NCBI RefSeq assembly: GCF_000344685.1
Contig: NW_006920420.1
Coordinates: 555,376-619,375 of the forward strand
DNA: 64,000 nt
From: Gloeophyllum trabeum ATCC 11539
Taxonomy: Eukaryota > Basidiomycota > Agaricomycetes > Gloeophyllales > Gloeophyllaceae
Direction of reading: 5' to 3'
The position numbers were made by a program, and so were the translations under genes. Below the pieces are notes generated by a model. It was not told the DNA's origin. It saw only the letters and a list, made by a program, of their open reading frames with translations, and made no database searches. Below are positions 34,324 through 46,900 of this stretch, one piece after another (position 1 is the first letter of the stretch; each line of letters starts with the position of its first letter).

Positions 34324-35333
34324 ATCCCCGTGCACAAACGGGGGATCTCTATTGTGAAGATAGTAGAGTCCTTCCGCGACATCTTCAACCTATGACGTAG
34401 TTCAGTCGCGCGTATGGTATCGCCTGAATGAGGATCTACGCACGATTTTGAGACGGTCGTGCTCTGGGTATCTGCTCAGAAACTTATCCACTTCACCGAA
34501 ATTGCTCCAAGGAGAGACCAAGCATGGCCTTCCGTCGCTGAAGGGTTCGATGGATAAACCCAGGAAGGGGTACATATTGGGATGATGGAGCTGCTTCCAA
34601 TAAAATCCTTCGCGATAAAGTGCCTGATAGAGAATGAGCATTTGCGAACGAGAAGGGGACTGATCGGGTATTACCTTTCGACCTTCCCTCTTCTTATCCT
34701 CGTCTGTTATTACATGTTCCCTAACTATCTTGATGGCTACGCATTGGTCAATCCCGGCGATCCTACCCTTGTATATGTCGCATGAGCGCCCACCCGCAAT
34801 GGGCATGGTTCCGGGGCCCCCTTCGATCTCAACGTTGTGCACCATGAGACTCGACGGAAAAATCTCGATTTGAGGGCAGGTTTTTCTGAGGAATTGTCTG
34901 AAATCACGGGCATCTTCTGTGTCCTTGCTGGCTAGCTGCGTGTGTTTCAATGATCATGAACGATACTAGTAGAAAACGTATTACTAATACTGAGACGTAC
35001 CTCCTGGATCACGTCCAGAAGACGAACGAAGGCAGGTATCATATTGCTTGGCAGGCCTTTAGCATCTTCCTCTAGTGACTGGGATCCGATGAACGCTTGA
35101 AGAGCAGACATGAATTGGGCATCGGGAATCGAACGCCATTCCAGTAATCCTGCAGTATGCTTCTCCTTGAGATATTCAACTGGTGTACATTATTTTGATA
35201 GGGACATACGGGTAATTTGGTCCTGGAAATTCATCCGGCGTGAGCTAGTGGGATCAGAATGTGGCTGGAACAAGAGCAGGATAGGATGGGTCGGTGTATG
35301 ATGAACGACCGATATTGACTGTCCCTTGGTTCC

Positions 35334-38021
35334 ATCGTTACTTCACTTGAGGCGAGCTTTTATACCCTGGAAAAGTGCAACGACGAAGCCAGCGATAATG
35401 AGTTGTCCAGCGCTTCAGAGGTTAGGTTTGATTGGCCCCAAAGAATCGGACCGCTCTTCAAGTGGATAGCGCCTGACAAAATGAGATAGAACCAGCGACG
35501 TAGCGCTCCTCGGACAGCACGCACTGGTCACGGGCGTAGATGATATTGCTCTAAAGTACATCCCACCGCGGCGCGCTTGCAAATTCCTCGAGGTAGAACT
35601 AGGAATGGCAGGGACGTGAGATCATTAGGAGGACCTTCTTCCCAGTACTAGTAACGGAGAAACCTTGACAAGCGCCAATGGCTCAAATACCAGAGCCATG
35701 GCACAGTCGCAGGCTCAAAGGGCGTGTAGGCAGGGAGGCAGGTGCCACATCACCCTGGGGTCAACGCAGAAGCTGATGGGTGTTCCATTACGAGGTCCCC
35801 TTGAACTGCAGATGAACGTTTCTAGTCGCGACGAACCTTGTTATGGCGCGCGCTGGGCTCATCCACCCTATGGATACTTCCATCGCACTCACCTAGTATA
35901 TATCATATCAGCCTGTACCACGATTCAGGCGCTCAGGAGACGTACCCTGTTTTCAATGTAGAATTACCAATGATTACTACCGTGCAGGAACAAACTGCGG
36001 AAGAGCCCCGTGCTTTGTTGCTTATTCATCTTCCCGTAGGAGTATCACAGATATGTTACGTCGGACACGAACGTAGGCAGTACAACTCCCGACACAGTAG
36101 TACCTCAGGGATCGTCGAGACTGAAGGCACCCAAAAGCTGTGAACTGCGGGTCCGCTGGCCTGTTCCCCATATAGCCCCGTACAACAATGGACCAAGCTT
36201 TGTTTGTGGCCCAGTTAGTTCGGCCGACATATGAGTCCTTGTTTGCGCGATTTCGAGACGCAACTGCGCCGACGGCAGTCTGGAACCCATAACTGAACCT
36301 ATTACAACGTGCCAGGGATCTTCACTGGAACACTCAGTGCTTCTGAAGCCTCTCCGCCGCCGGATAGACTTCAGAAGCACTGAGTCTTTGTGCGAACCTC
36401 TCCGAAGAAATAGCCATAGACTACTGGAATCTGGTAAAGATCCATTAGTGGCATATAATAGCACAATCTGCGGGTTCGCACAGTATCGTACAGGATAGCT
36501 GGCAACATCGTCTGGAGACACAGGTTTTCTACGAAGGAGCAGTCGGTAGGTCGTACACAGACCGTCGTTTGAGCTCGAGTCTCATTCAGGGCACCGATAG
36601 TCGCTATTATTTGCCCGCTATCCCGACCTCCAAGACATAACACTCTAGCACGAGAAGGCTGTGTCGGAAGACTGAAGGGATGTGGACGTTTCTGTACATA
36701 TAACTCCGCTGCAAGGGTGGAGGGCCACTCCGTACCAGGAGTCGTTAAGGTAAAGCCGCGTAAGAAAGTGGTCGTCGTAGTGACAGGTCCAAACATAGCG
36801 AGAAGTCACGCTTGCGACCACACTTCCGAGGAAGGCAGCTCAATTGCCTACGTTAATGCCTGTAGAACAATGGATCATCGGACCTGCTATTCGGGAAGAT
36901 GACCTAACGGAGGCACCGTGGTTGCGGGCGGTTTCATTATAGGCAGATGACCAAGTTCCGAAGTCCTGTCGACTCCCGAGTGAAGGGAGATAAGCACAGC
37001 AAACGGGCCCGCTGTCATTCAGGGTAGGCTGACGACATCTTCGAGCATCACTGACGTTCGATGAGGAGGACCTTGGAGGTCTGAGGCACGTTTTGTGAGA
37101 AACACGATAAGCGTCGTTGGCGTGATAGGCCGTACAGCGGATCCTTCGCACTTCGACAGACAAACGAACTACGGCATGGCCACTAACGCATTTCCTGCGC
37201 AGAGGCCATGCTATAGACCCGTCGGGCACGAAGTACGCTTATTGTTGAACATGCAAGGACATCATGTGGATAGCGTGTCGTAAAGCCAGAGCTAGACCTT
37301 GCAGCGCCAAGGCAAAGGAATCCAAGCTGGATAGTTCAGATGCTGCGGGACCAGTTGTACACCAATAGCCCGTTCCAACAGCAGCACGAGGATTGGCAGT
37401 TCATCGCAGCTTGCTCCGTATATGTTCCGAGCATCAAGGACACCTGGGAAAGCAAGCATCCTTGCCAGAACACGTTGTTAGCGAGCAAGACAGATGATCA
37501 TGGGTATGCAGCAGCCCTAGTCGGTATCCAGAACTGACTGAGTGCAACGTCGACGCGGCAGCGGGAGGGGGTTGTGCGTGGGAACAATACGCGCCATGGC
37601 CATATTTGGGTATTACGTAACCCGACTGTAAACGGCAAACCGGCACGCCACAGTCCTCTTTCACGACGATGGGCAACCGCCCAAGCCCCGTTGCAAGCCT
37701 CTGAGCGTTCCGCAACTTGTCTGCTCTTTGTCGTCTGGTTGTGCGGCGTCGGCTTTACGTGCAAATAAGGGAAAGACGCCGTACGAGTGAAACCGTCGGT
37801 TGCTTATCGTGGCGTTGTGCGGCGGAGAGTCGGGCTCTGAACTTAGGTTCACAATTTTCGTACTCGTCCGCAACTCTACCTGTGCATCTGTGAGCCAACT
37901 TTGTTTCAAACTTTACTTCTGATGGTGGCTGATCGTTTCCCCCGACCTTCCATGCAACGTCGACGTCGTTGATGGGATTGTGTTTGTCGTTGCCGATGGT
38001 AGCGCGCACGTCCTGTGTGGT
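35334..38021. other. 2.7-kb gene-poor region
   Basis: No convincing gene. TTTTATACC near 35357 reads TATAAAAG on the minus strand and may be the promoter of the broken kinase gene. A perfect 17-bp inverted repeat with a 20-nt loop lies at 36332-36385. The last kilobase is the long upstream region of the WOPR regulator; long promoters are usual for that family. Confidence 0.5.
36332..36385. repeat. Perfect 17-bp stem, 20-nt loop inverted repeat
   Basis: ACTCAGTGCTTCTGAAG at 36332-36348 is exactly complementary to CTTCAGAAGCACTGAGT at 36369-36385. As RNA it would fold into a strong hairpin. It lies in a gene-free stretch and lacks a terminator-like T tract. Confidence 0.8.
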
Positions 38022-39547
38022 ATGTCGGGCGCTTCCAACCCTGCGCAGCCCGCCTCAACAACAGCCTGGACGGAGCCGCCATGGTGTGGCTGGATAGAGA
38101 CGACGGGTGATGCCCTTCTGATCCTTGAAGCAGCGCGGAGAGGCATTATTCCTCGTGTTACCCGTCGTTTGGTGGATTCTGAGAGGAAGATGATCACATC
38201 CGGGTCAGTCTTTGTCTTCGATGAGGAGGAAAGCGGGATCAAGCGATGGACGGACGGTTTCTTCTGGAGTCCAAGTCGCATCCTGGGCAACTTCCTTCTC
38301 TATCGCGAGACAGATAAGCGAGGTGCTGGCCATCGCGGCCTCCGAGCTGAACCATCGGAGTACGAGGGTAACGGCCATAACGGCCAGTATGGCGCGCAGG
38401 GGATGGGTCCAGATCTTGCTCCTCTGAGTCGTCCTAAGGGCGAACCGCGCACGATCAGCTTGGATAAGTATCGGGAGAGGACACTGCTGGGCAGTTTAAC
38501 CAACAGTTATAAGTTCAAGCCGGATGGCTTAATGAAGAAGGTCTGTCATCGCCACTTCCGCTGATACTCTGTTATTGAAAAGGTCGACAGACGTTTTCCT
38601 TGACCATTGGTGGTGTGTCGCAGCACCTAATATCCTATTACCGAGTCTCCGATGTTGAGCAAGGGCGCTTACGCCCCCCATCATCGGTCCCGGAACTGGC
38701 GGCGCTGGATATAAGCCCCGAATATCTCGATAAGACACATTTCCGTAATCCGCCCAAAGTCGAGCTCGGTGCAGACGGCGTAATTCGTTATCGAGGCGAG
38801 GCGGATGAACTGGACCTTGCTCCACGAATGTTCCCTTCCCCTTCGTACGGCGTGCCCTTGCTCGCCGAACCACGGATACCCTCTCCTACTTCTGATACCG
38901 GGTCTTCTGGACCAGGCAAGCGCAGTAAGCGCTATGACCCGTACAATAATGGCGGTAAGCGTCGAAAGTCGAAGAACTCCCAGCATACCCAGGATTCTTC
39001 GGGCGACGCAGAGCAAGAGATTCAGTCTCCCGTGGCATCATCTCCGGAATCTCCTCAATCGTACATTGATCAGGGAATTACACCCGTGCCTCACTACGTG
39101 CCATATGGAGCGGCGCCCTATGGCTACTATCAAGGCTCGGGAGGTTATGGCACGACGTCGCCCCCGCCCATGTATGGAACTGCGCCCTACGCGCCTGGTC
39201 AACCTGTGGCGTCGCCGACTGCGACATCTCCTCAGGCCGGGTCCCCCACTTCGCCGCAGGGACCGTCCCCGCCGCCTCCGCCCTACCCATCCTACGCGTC
39301 CGGTGGTGTCGAGACCATGATGCAACCTGCCCCGATGCAGCAGCACATGTACCCATATTATCCCGCCCCTTATACGTCGTACCCGCCATATTCCCCCCCT
39401 TCTGCAGGCTCTGCGGCAGGCCCGGGTAACGCTTGGTACATGTCTTATCCGCCGCCGACTCTGCCTGTCGGCAAAGCTCCAGGCATCCCTGCCCTGGCTA
39501 CGTCTTCCGCCCATATCACGCCTGTTGAGGAGAATGACGATGCTTAA
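38022..39547 (+). CDS. Gti1/Pac2 (WOPR) family transcription regulator
   Basis: DNA-binding developmental switch protein of the family that includes Wor1, Ryp1, Mit1 and Pac2. Exons 38022-38540 and 38591-39547 join in phase 0, giving 491 residues. The frame is open from GTG at 37980; the first ATG is 38022. WOPR box part 1 is at residues 10-95: WCGWIETTGDALLILEAARR, IPRVTRRLVDSER, SGSVFVFDEEESGIKRWTDG and WSPSRILGNFLLYRE. Part 2 follows the variable linker: ERTLLGSLTNSYKFKPDGLM, joined over the intron to TFSLTIGGVSQHLISYY. The C-terminal half is a long Pro/Tyr/Ser/Gln-rich tail, likely activating. Typical roles are morphological switching, sporulation and secretion programmes. It is convergent with the GT2 gene. 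Confidence 0.92.
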
Positions 39548-40440
39548 GGACCCCGAGGCTTGGGGTTGTCGGTCTTCGGCTTGTTTCTTTCCTGATCATC
39601 CTTGTCGCCCATGCACTGGTCCTGCTCTGTATGATGTCCCCTGTGTCCTTGCTTACGACCTGTAACGTACTGTAGTGTGTAGTGATATCTTCGTTATTTT
39701 TTGCTTCCTGTCTGTCGCCTTTCTCCTCCTGACATATGTTCCCCTCCTGTCCACTTCCTCCTGTGCCCTTCTTGTCCGTAGTCTAGGGGTTCACCGATAG
39801 TCGCTTGCCATGCCTGCCTCTGCTTTATACCGATGTCCTGGCTCCTTGGATTCACATACCGTATGTACAGTATCGAGACTAATGTTGTTCTACTCGACGG
39901 ATGTGACTTCATGAGATCTGAAGCTTGAAGTGCTGAAAGTCGTGCCTTGTCGTCTCATGTGGGTTAAAGTTCACCGGAATGTCGATCGTCTATGCGCATC
40001 GAATACGGCCTGCTTACAAGACACTCACGTAGTGCTCGTTTATAAGTTTTATTGCAAAGGCGCGGGATCAAGCCTACAATATGCTGTTCTGTGATGGTAC
40101 ATAGCTATAGACAGACTATACAAATGAGTGAACGTCGAACGAATGAATGGCGAGTCTAAACACCATCGTCCCTAGTTAAAAAGACAACGTCATTACCCTA
40201 GATTGTACATTTATTAGTCCAATTTGAAAGTGGATATAAGATAGCGCAGAAGTGCTAAGACAGAGGACATTATCCGCTTAATATGAGAAAATCATGAGCC
40301 AAGGGTTAAGCACGACCTGCGGCAATAGTTTGAGTAAAACAATCAGTAAAGCCCATGAGTGGGTTACTCACAGGATAGAGAATGTGGCAGCCGGAGACAA
40401 TGCTAAAACAAACCCTCTGTCAGCGGGAAGGTCGAAAATC
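39548..40440. other. Convergent intergenic region, no gene
   Basis: About 890 bp between the 3' ends of the WOPR and GT2 genes. It is T- and CT-rich near 39690-39740, as expected for 3' UTRs. No gene is recognised. Confidence 0.6.
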
Positions 40441-43400
40441 TCATCCGTGAAAGTGCACGTACGCAAGAGGGAAGATGACAGCCCATCCTTCCCCTGTTAT
40501 CTGCCACCCAGTAGGAATAGCCGGAGTCGCCAGGACGACCATCATGGCGATGGACAGGAACGAGAGTATGAGTGCCAACCAGAACCGACGGAGAATCTTG
40601 GGGACCTCAATAAAGAAGTTCGAGCGCTCGACTTCCTTCTTTGTTGCACCCCATGTGATGTTGTAAGAGAATAAATGGGCAAGAATGGACTGGGTCAAGT
40701 GGATGCTTAGGCCACCGAAGAAGAAGAAGCTGTCAAGGGGATCAGGACAAGCTGAGTGGAAAAATAGATGATATACACACAAGAATGGTACCCAAGTAAG
40801 ATTTTCCTTGGTGGCAGACCATATGCTGCGCAGGCCTAGTCGGTATTCCAGTAACGTGTAGGCAAAGTTACCCAAGCCCGGGAACACCACGGTACAGGCG
40901 AGCCAAATCTCGAAGCTGTGCATGTAGAAACCATCGATATCGACAGCGAAGCCAAGAAGGAGATAGTTCATGATCGAAAGAGTAAAACCCGCAGCAATGC
41001 CATCTATTATCATAGGTCAGCAACCATCACCCTGAATGTAATGGTGCTCTGTGCTCACAGTATGAGAACATATCTGTGGGGCAAGGAGGATATGATTGTC
41101 AAGGATTTTATAGGAGAGAAGTTGGGGTTCACTCACAAGACATCATACTGATCTTGTAATGGACAGGAGCGGAAGACCAGATGAAGCCGTGCAATTGCTT
41201 GTTGATAGGACCCTTTTTGTACCACTCGACGATAGGATTGAACATCAGCTCGCTGCAACCTATGCATAACCGTTAAGTCACGAAACGGTGGATCGCAGGA
41301 TATGCGTACCATAAGAGTACTTCTGCCATCGGTTCAGTTCATCATCGCAGGTGAGTGATACGCCTTCCTTGAAGCCTCCTTCGGAGTAAGTAGCCCATCG
41401 GATCACGTAGCCCTTGAGCTAAGAAAGGCGAGAATGTCAAACCTCATTTAGCTGTGCCTTGTGAATATTCTTACCATTAGGCGCAAAGCCATATCGAAGT
41501 CCTCCGATACATTAGCTTCGCTCCAAATCTTGCGCTTGCCGTCCGCTGTATCGATGAAAGCAGCGTCCTGGAGAGCAGACCAGCGCAGGAACGCGTTATG
41601 GCCGACGAATGGCGCCACCTCGCCATTGGCAGTACCGATAGAAATACATTTGTTGATACGCCTTGTAAAGTGGGCAATACCGTTCTCGAAGTAGTGATGC
41701 GCCACTTGCATAACGTCTGCAGAGGTGTAAGTAGGACGGCAAATATTACAACTCAAGGACGAACCTGATTCATGTTGAATGATGCCAATCTCTGGACACT
41801 CAGCTAGTTCTCTAGCGGCATCACGTAGGCAGTCCTGTGCGGCCATTAGTAAATTATTTGGAGCATTTGTCGCAGTCTGCAGCTTACCTCGGGCACAATG
41901 GTATCCGAGTCGATGATCAGGATGATATCACCGACTCTGAGACTCTTGCCGTTGCAAGCCCAGCCCCTAAAGCCAGGCCTCCTTCCCCATTCGTCCCACA
42001 TTTCCTCGAGAGCCATGTTCATAGCTCTGTCCTCAAGACATTGCATGTCTGACGCGCTAGAATTTACGCTGATGCCGCCCTGCCGCAGTTCCTCCTGTTC
42101 TGCCTCCACAAGGACCTTCAAGTGTTTCTCGAGCCTTAAGCTCAAGTCCAGACCGTAGTTCATATTACTGGCCTTCTTGAAGCGACCGGCCCGTTTGAAG
42201 CCGTCGGGCTTATTATCATGAGGCGGCCTGGCAACCCAACCGATATTGTGGTCCGAGTAGAAGGAGATGCGTGCTTCCCGTTCCTCCGGCGAGATAAGCT
42301 GCAGACCATCGTCGTGGACCAGAATGGATGAGGTTCCTCCCTGTCGGGCGTAGGTCTGCATAGCCTTCTTGAGAGAATACACCGACGGTGCACTGCAGCG
42401 AGAATCGTGTTAGCCGCGGATCAAGAGCATAACAGGCATAGAATGAAAGAGAGATCGAGCAGCTCCAATGCCATCGCGAGACACTGCAAAGCTAAAGCCA
42501 AAATGGATCGAAATCTCCAGATAGTTCCGAGGAACCAGCAAGCTTAAAGGCACGTGACCAGCCCAAGGTGGCAGATGAATTCGCAAAAGCAGAGCGGTAT
42601 CTCGATCCTTGAACAACCATGATGGCGTTACTTACATTGTCTCCTTCAAACTTTCCTTGTATACGGGCATCTCGATCGTGACGTGGGGCAGGTTCGAATC
42701 GATCTCCCGATTAGGCTTGGGCTTAACAGCAGAGTAGTACTTCGAGTTTTCATGATATTGTGCCACAGGACCTAAACTGTCGTAGGAGGAAGTTAATACC
42801 GCGGGATACTGGCGGTGCAGAAGTACTCACGCCATAGCCAAATTGCCAATTATCTGAAGAGCGAAGAACTGGGGCACAGTCAGAAGAGTGTAGGCACGGT
42901 AGAGAACATACTTACGAGAGAAACACAGAACACGAATGGCACCGTGACCAGAAGAGCGAAGCGAGTGTAGGAGCCGTCTTGGACCCATTCAGATAAGAGC
43001 ATACTGACACCACTCCCAATAAAGACTGTGATGATATGATTCAGTCACTCGGCAAACGTATGAACCAGAGGATGGCGTACAGATGCTGAGAGCAATACCA
43101 AGACCGTTGTAGATCGGGGCGAAAAGCCTGATCGGCCTGGGTTCCCTGGTGCCTTTTTCAACGTCCGTCTGCTCTTCTGTCTGATGTGGTTTGGAAGAAA
43201 CCCTCCATCCCCAGAGACGCTTGCTAGTCTTCACGGGCTTGACCTCCCTGACGCTTACTTGAGGCTGGTCCTCAGCTTTCTCGGTCAGGTTAACGTCGGA
43301 GCCAGACTCGGCAGCGGATACCATCGAGGCCATAGTAGACGCAGGCTTTAATATGGGGCGGTTGCGCCAGACGAGCTTGATCAATTGTTGTTCGAACTCC

Positions 43401-43983
43401 TGACACAATGGCACAATGGAGTCCAGGGAGTCTGACCACAATACGAGCACTCTCTCGTCTCTCTGTGTCTCTGGTCAGGGCCCGCGCCAACGACTGGTTT
43501 GAACGAACTCACAATGAAAGCGCCGCATTGTTCTTTGTCAGCACCCGGAAGGTATGCCATCGTCTCGAGGATCTGTATCCGAGTGTTGGCGTCCACCTGT
43601 ATACCGTTCGCATTCTCATCACTGTCAAGATCGTATGTTAGTGTTCTCGCTGAGTATGCACGATAGATAGGTTGACTTGCACTGTGGACAGAGCGGCATG
43701 TACCGCGGCACTCCGCAATTTTACGGCGATGACTGGGTTAAGGACGCGGACTGCGGCCTCGAAAGGCTCTAGGAAGCGGTTTTCATACGGGAAGACACGG
43801 AAGTGCCCAGGTTGAACTCTGAGACAGACGCCACCGTAGGCGTTCTCCTCTGAAGGTTTAAACCAAGCGTCTCCTTGAGTCTATCGAAAGGTTAGAGGAC
43901 GAAGAACGGACGAAGACAGGTAACCGCACCTGTTTGAAGACATGATGCAGCAAGGCATCATATGCATCATAATCCATAGCCAT
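40441..43983 (-). CDS. Membrane glycosyltransferase, family 2 (chitin/cellulose-synthase-like fold)
   Basis: Processive-type polysaccharide synthase; the sugar is unknown. The start is MAMDYDAYDALLHHVFKQ at 43983. Early exons are 43930-43983, 43681-43880, 43513-43621 and one beginning 43462; more follow, and the stop is at 40441. Motifs in order: VLVLWSDSLDSIVPLCQEFE, a first helical segment (FALLVTVPFVFCVSLFFALQ), HVTIEMPVYKESLKET, the IDSDT (DxD-like) site in LIIDSDTIVPE, a TANGEVAPFVGHNAFLRW region, the acidic ED of SEANVSEDFDMAL, and NRWQKYSYGCSELMFNP, which has the RW of QxxRW. At least four C-terminal helices follow. Intron 2 (43622-43680) appears to use a GC donor (AGT|GCAAGT). Several middle exon ends are approximate. 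Confidence 0.85.
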
Positions 43984-46900
43984 GCTGACGGGCGGGAAGC
44001 TTAGCGTCGGAGTATCGCTGAAATTTGCGTGACTTCAGGAGGACCGGGTGCCGTAGCAAGGTCTGGATAATATTCTACAGGCGGTAGGTGAGGAAAGTGA
44101 GGGGACGGAGTCGCGTGAAGCAGCGCACTCGACTTAGGGAAATCCCCATATTACATGCTTTTATACGTGTAAAACATATGAGCAGCGACTTGGTCTAGCT
44201 CACGAGAGACACCGCGGGTCTGTTCCGTTCTAGATGCCGATCCTGTGCCAAACCTTGGGCTGATCCTCCCCTCAACACAAGGGCACTCAGGGCAGAAAGG
44301 TACCCATAGGCAAGATGGCGATGCGATCGAGCGTGATTCGTAATGTTGCGGGATCCAGTCCCTGGGGAAGACCATTCACATTCATCCGGGAAGGGGGAGT
44401 GTCTCAGAAATGGAGCACCCACGGAGATAGGCGATATTATGACAAGTCTTGAGAATCGCGCAGCAGAATCTTCTTCCGCCATCGGTCCCGAACCTTAGGA
44501 GTAAAGCGCTTGCATGGCGGCCCATGAAAATCGATAATGACTGTCTGGAACCAAAGTCTTCCGATGTTCGGAATCAGCCTTCGCTCCCAGTTCTCGGAAT
44601 TCAGTATTTTTTGCATGATACCAAAGATCGCTGCCGAGAGCGATTCTGATGCCATTCGCTATTTTGAGATGGTCTGACCAGCATTTCTGCCGAGATGACC
44701 AGGGCTCCAGGTGCGAAAGGACGGACCGGATAGACCTCGCTCTCGGAGTGCCAATTACTGGCACATCTGTTTCATTCCCCTGCGAATGAGAGTGGCCGTC
44801 AGTATATGAAAGCTCTATCACCGAGTGATAGACAGCATGCTGGGTGCCTAGACAAGATACATTGGCACGGAGTCCCAGCTGGTGTTGTTCCGGATGAGTT
44901 AAGGAGTAAAAGCGCAGCACATGGATGGCATCGAACCTCGGATAAATCGATGCGGATCCGAAGGTGGGCTGTCCACCAACGATGGCCGGCTCTCGAGGAC
45001 CTGGACAGACCGAATGCATACATCGCCTTATCCGACCTGAAACGTAAGAATATACGTTGTTTGAGGGAGAATTCACAGCGGCAACAATGCAACTGGCCTT
45101 CTACCAGTATACAACGGATTCACGGTGCATCTGTCGTAATATCAGACCCAGCGAGCAATATGGGGCGTTTGACGCTCTTACAGCGTGGGTTCTAAGGGCC
45201 GGAAGTGATTACAGACTCGAGTCCAGAATGCAGAGCAGGCAGCAGAAGACAGGAGCTTCTCAAGGGCAATCAACAAGGATCAACCGCACTCTGTTCCCAC
45301 CAAGTCTTGCCAAGCGCCCATTGGAGATTATTTATGTATCGACGACGGAAATCGCAATCTAGGAACCGGCGCAGTTATCCCAGCACCGAACACATACTTA
45401 TTGCCTGGAACAAACCTAAGATCCACTGTTCTCGAACAGATCTGACTACATTCGCGATGGGTCACCATACTGATAGTTCTATTTCTGGACGGCAATATGA
45501 CACAGTGAAGGGAGGCTAATTCCGCAGCGATTGCCAACATTTCTTGTCAGCATCTACTATTCATGCCAGAGGGCAAGCCGTGGCACATACCTGTAATGTT
45601 CACGAGAGAGTCTATAGTGCTAGCAATCCTCATAAGACCGCACGCCGATCCGAGTTCCGCTACTCCATGAGCATGGAGGATGCCTTCGTGTATGCACCTC
45701 TCCACCTCAATAGGAGCGGAAGATCCTACTCTGGTACCTTCAAGGTATACATCGTTTCGTTCGTCAGCCGCGAGAGCATGCTTGACAGTAGCGAGATGCA
45801 CGGATCTGGGACGGTCTTGATCCTACGGACACAAATATGGAACGCGCGCGTTGAGTCTTTTGTGCACGAATGCCAGAAGCAGCGGAAGAAACTTCGGGTG
45901 GGACACCCGGCTCCTCATAACCCTTCCGCAGAGTACAACAGCAGTTCATCCAAGCACAGTGGCTCATTCCTGGTAGAACGAACGGTAAAAATTCAGTCTA
46001 GAACATCAACAGAAAGTCGAACGGAAGCGACGTAACAGTGACGTAGGGCAACACAGGAATGCGGGAAGGCTTACTGTACTGTTATGCTTCCAAGGAGGTC
46101 GCCGGGATAGTATACTGCATTGCAGCTGGTTTTCTGGACGGGGCGGTGCCGGAGAGAAGAACCGGGGGAGGATTGAAGCGACTTCGAACATCTATTTCGA
46201 AATACGAGACATGCACCAAGCCATGAACCCGGTACGCGGTCAGCTCAACGGACTTGGATTTGCCGCGGTTGATGGTCACTGAGGCAACAACAGGCCACCG
46301 CGATAGAGAGCGTATTGCTGTGTATTTGAGTAATGCAAGCTGAAGGATATTGCACCACGTTGGCCGTGTAACATAACTGACAAGGCTCGAACTGATTTCC
46401 TCTCTAAAACGCAGTAAGCTCACCCGTCCGGACGATGAAGTTCCGGACGTCCAACGTCCAGTACAAGTGTGAACGGAGATACGTACCTGGCAGCGTAAGG
46501 TTTAGCTATCGAATTTGTCTAGGTGGACGGCACCGAGGAATCCCGTCGGCCTAGATGATCCTCATGCGTTGAAAGCCCATAAGGTAGTCAGACTTGCCAA
46601 GGGAAACCGAACCCCGTTGGTCGGTAGCCTCCACTTTCCTGGCAGAGGTGTGCTATCTCGATGAGCAGCGGCTCTACAAGAAAGCATAAGAATACCTGGG
46701 AGCATTTCTCGTACATGCGAAACTAGTCGGCTTCATATGCAAGTTATGACGCGTTGTATTCCCTTTCGACTCTGGTAGCAACACAGAAGAGACTGCTGTG
46801 ACCTGCCCCCCCTCGCCCCCCCCCCCCATCGCGACTGAACTGAGAAGAGAACTTGACACCGATATCATACCGCTGGACCACTGGTACGGATAAATGACTG

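Larger units (their letters stand above)
32713..35333 (-). pseudogene. TKL-type protein kinase gene split by a transposon
   Basis: Agaricomycete-type Ser/Thr kinase with tyrosine-kinase-like features. Exons fit in phase: about 35210-35333 (start unclear), 35001-35179, 34675-34935, 34444-34623, 34315-34389, then 33037-33252 and 32713-32988. It has an N-terminal helical region of about 140 residues, the VAIK lysine (QCVAIKIV), LHHPNMYPFLGL, catalytic loop PPFVHGDLKT, ITDFGIGK and GTAQWMAPEVLY. A 1-kb insertion at 33312-34313 lies exactly at the end of the HGDLK exon and separates it from its splice donor, which now lies beyond the insert. Reading on from HGDLK hits a stop after a few codons. 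The first exon also lacks an in-frame ATG upstream; the ATG at 35333 is one base out of frame. A product is possible only if the insert is spliced out. Confidence 0.8.
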
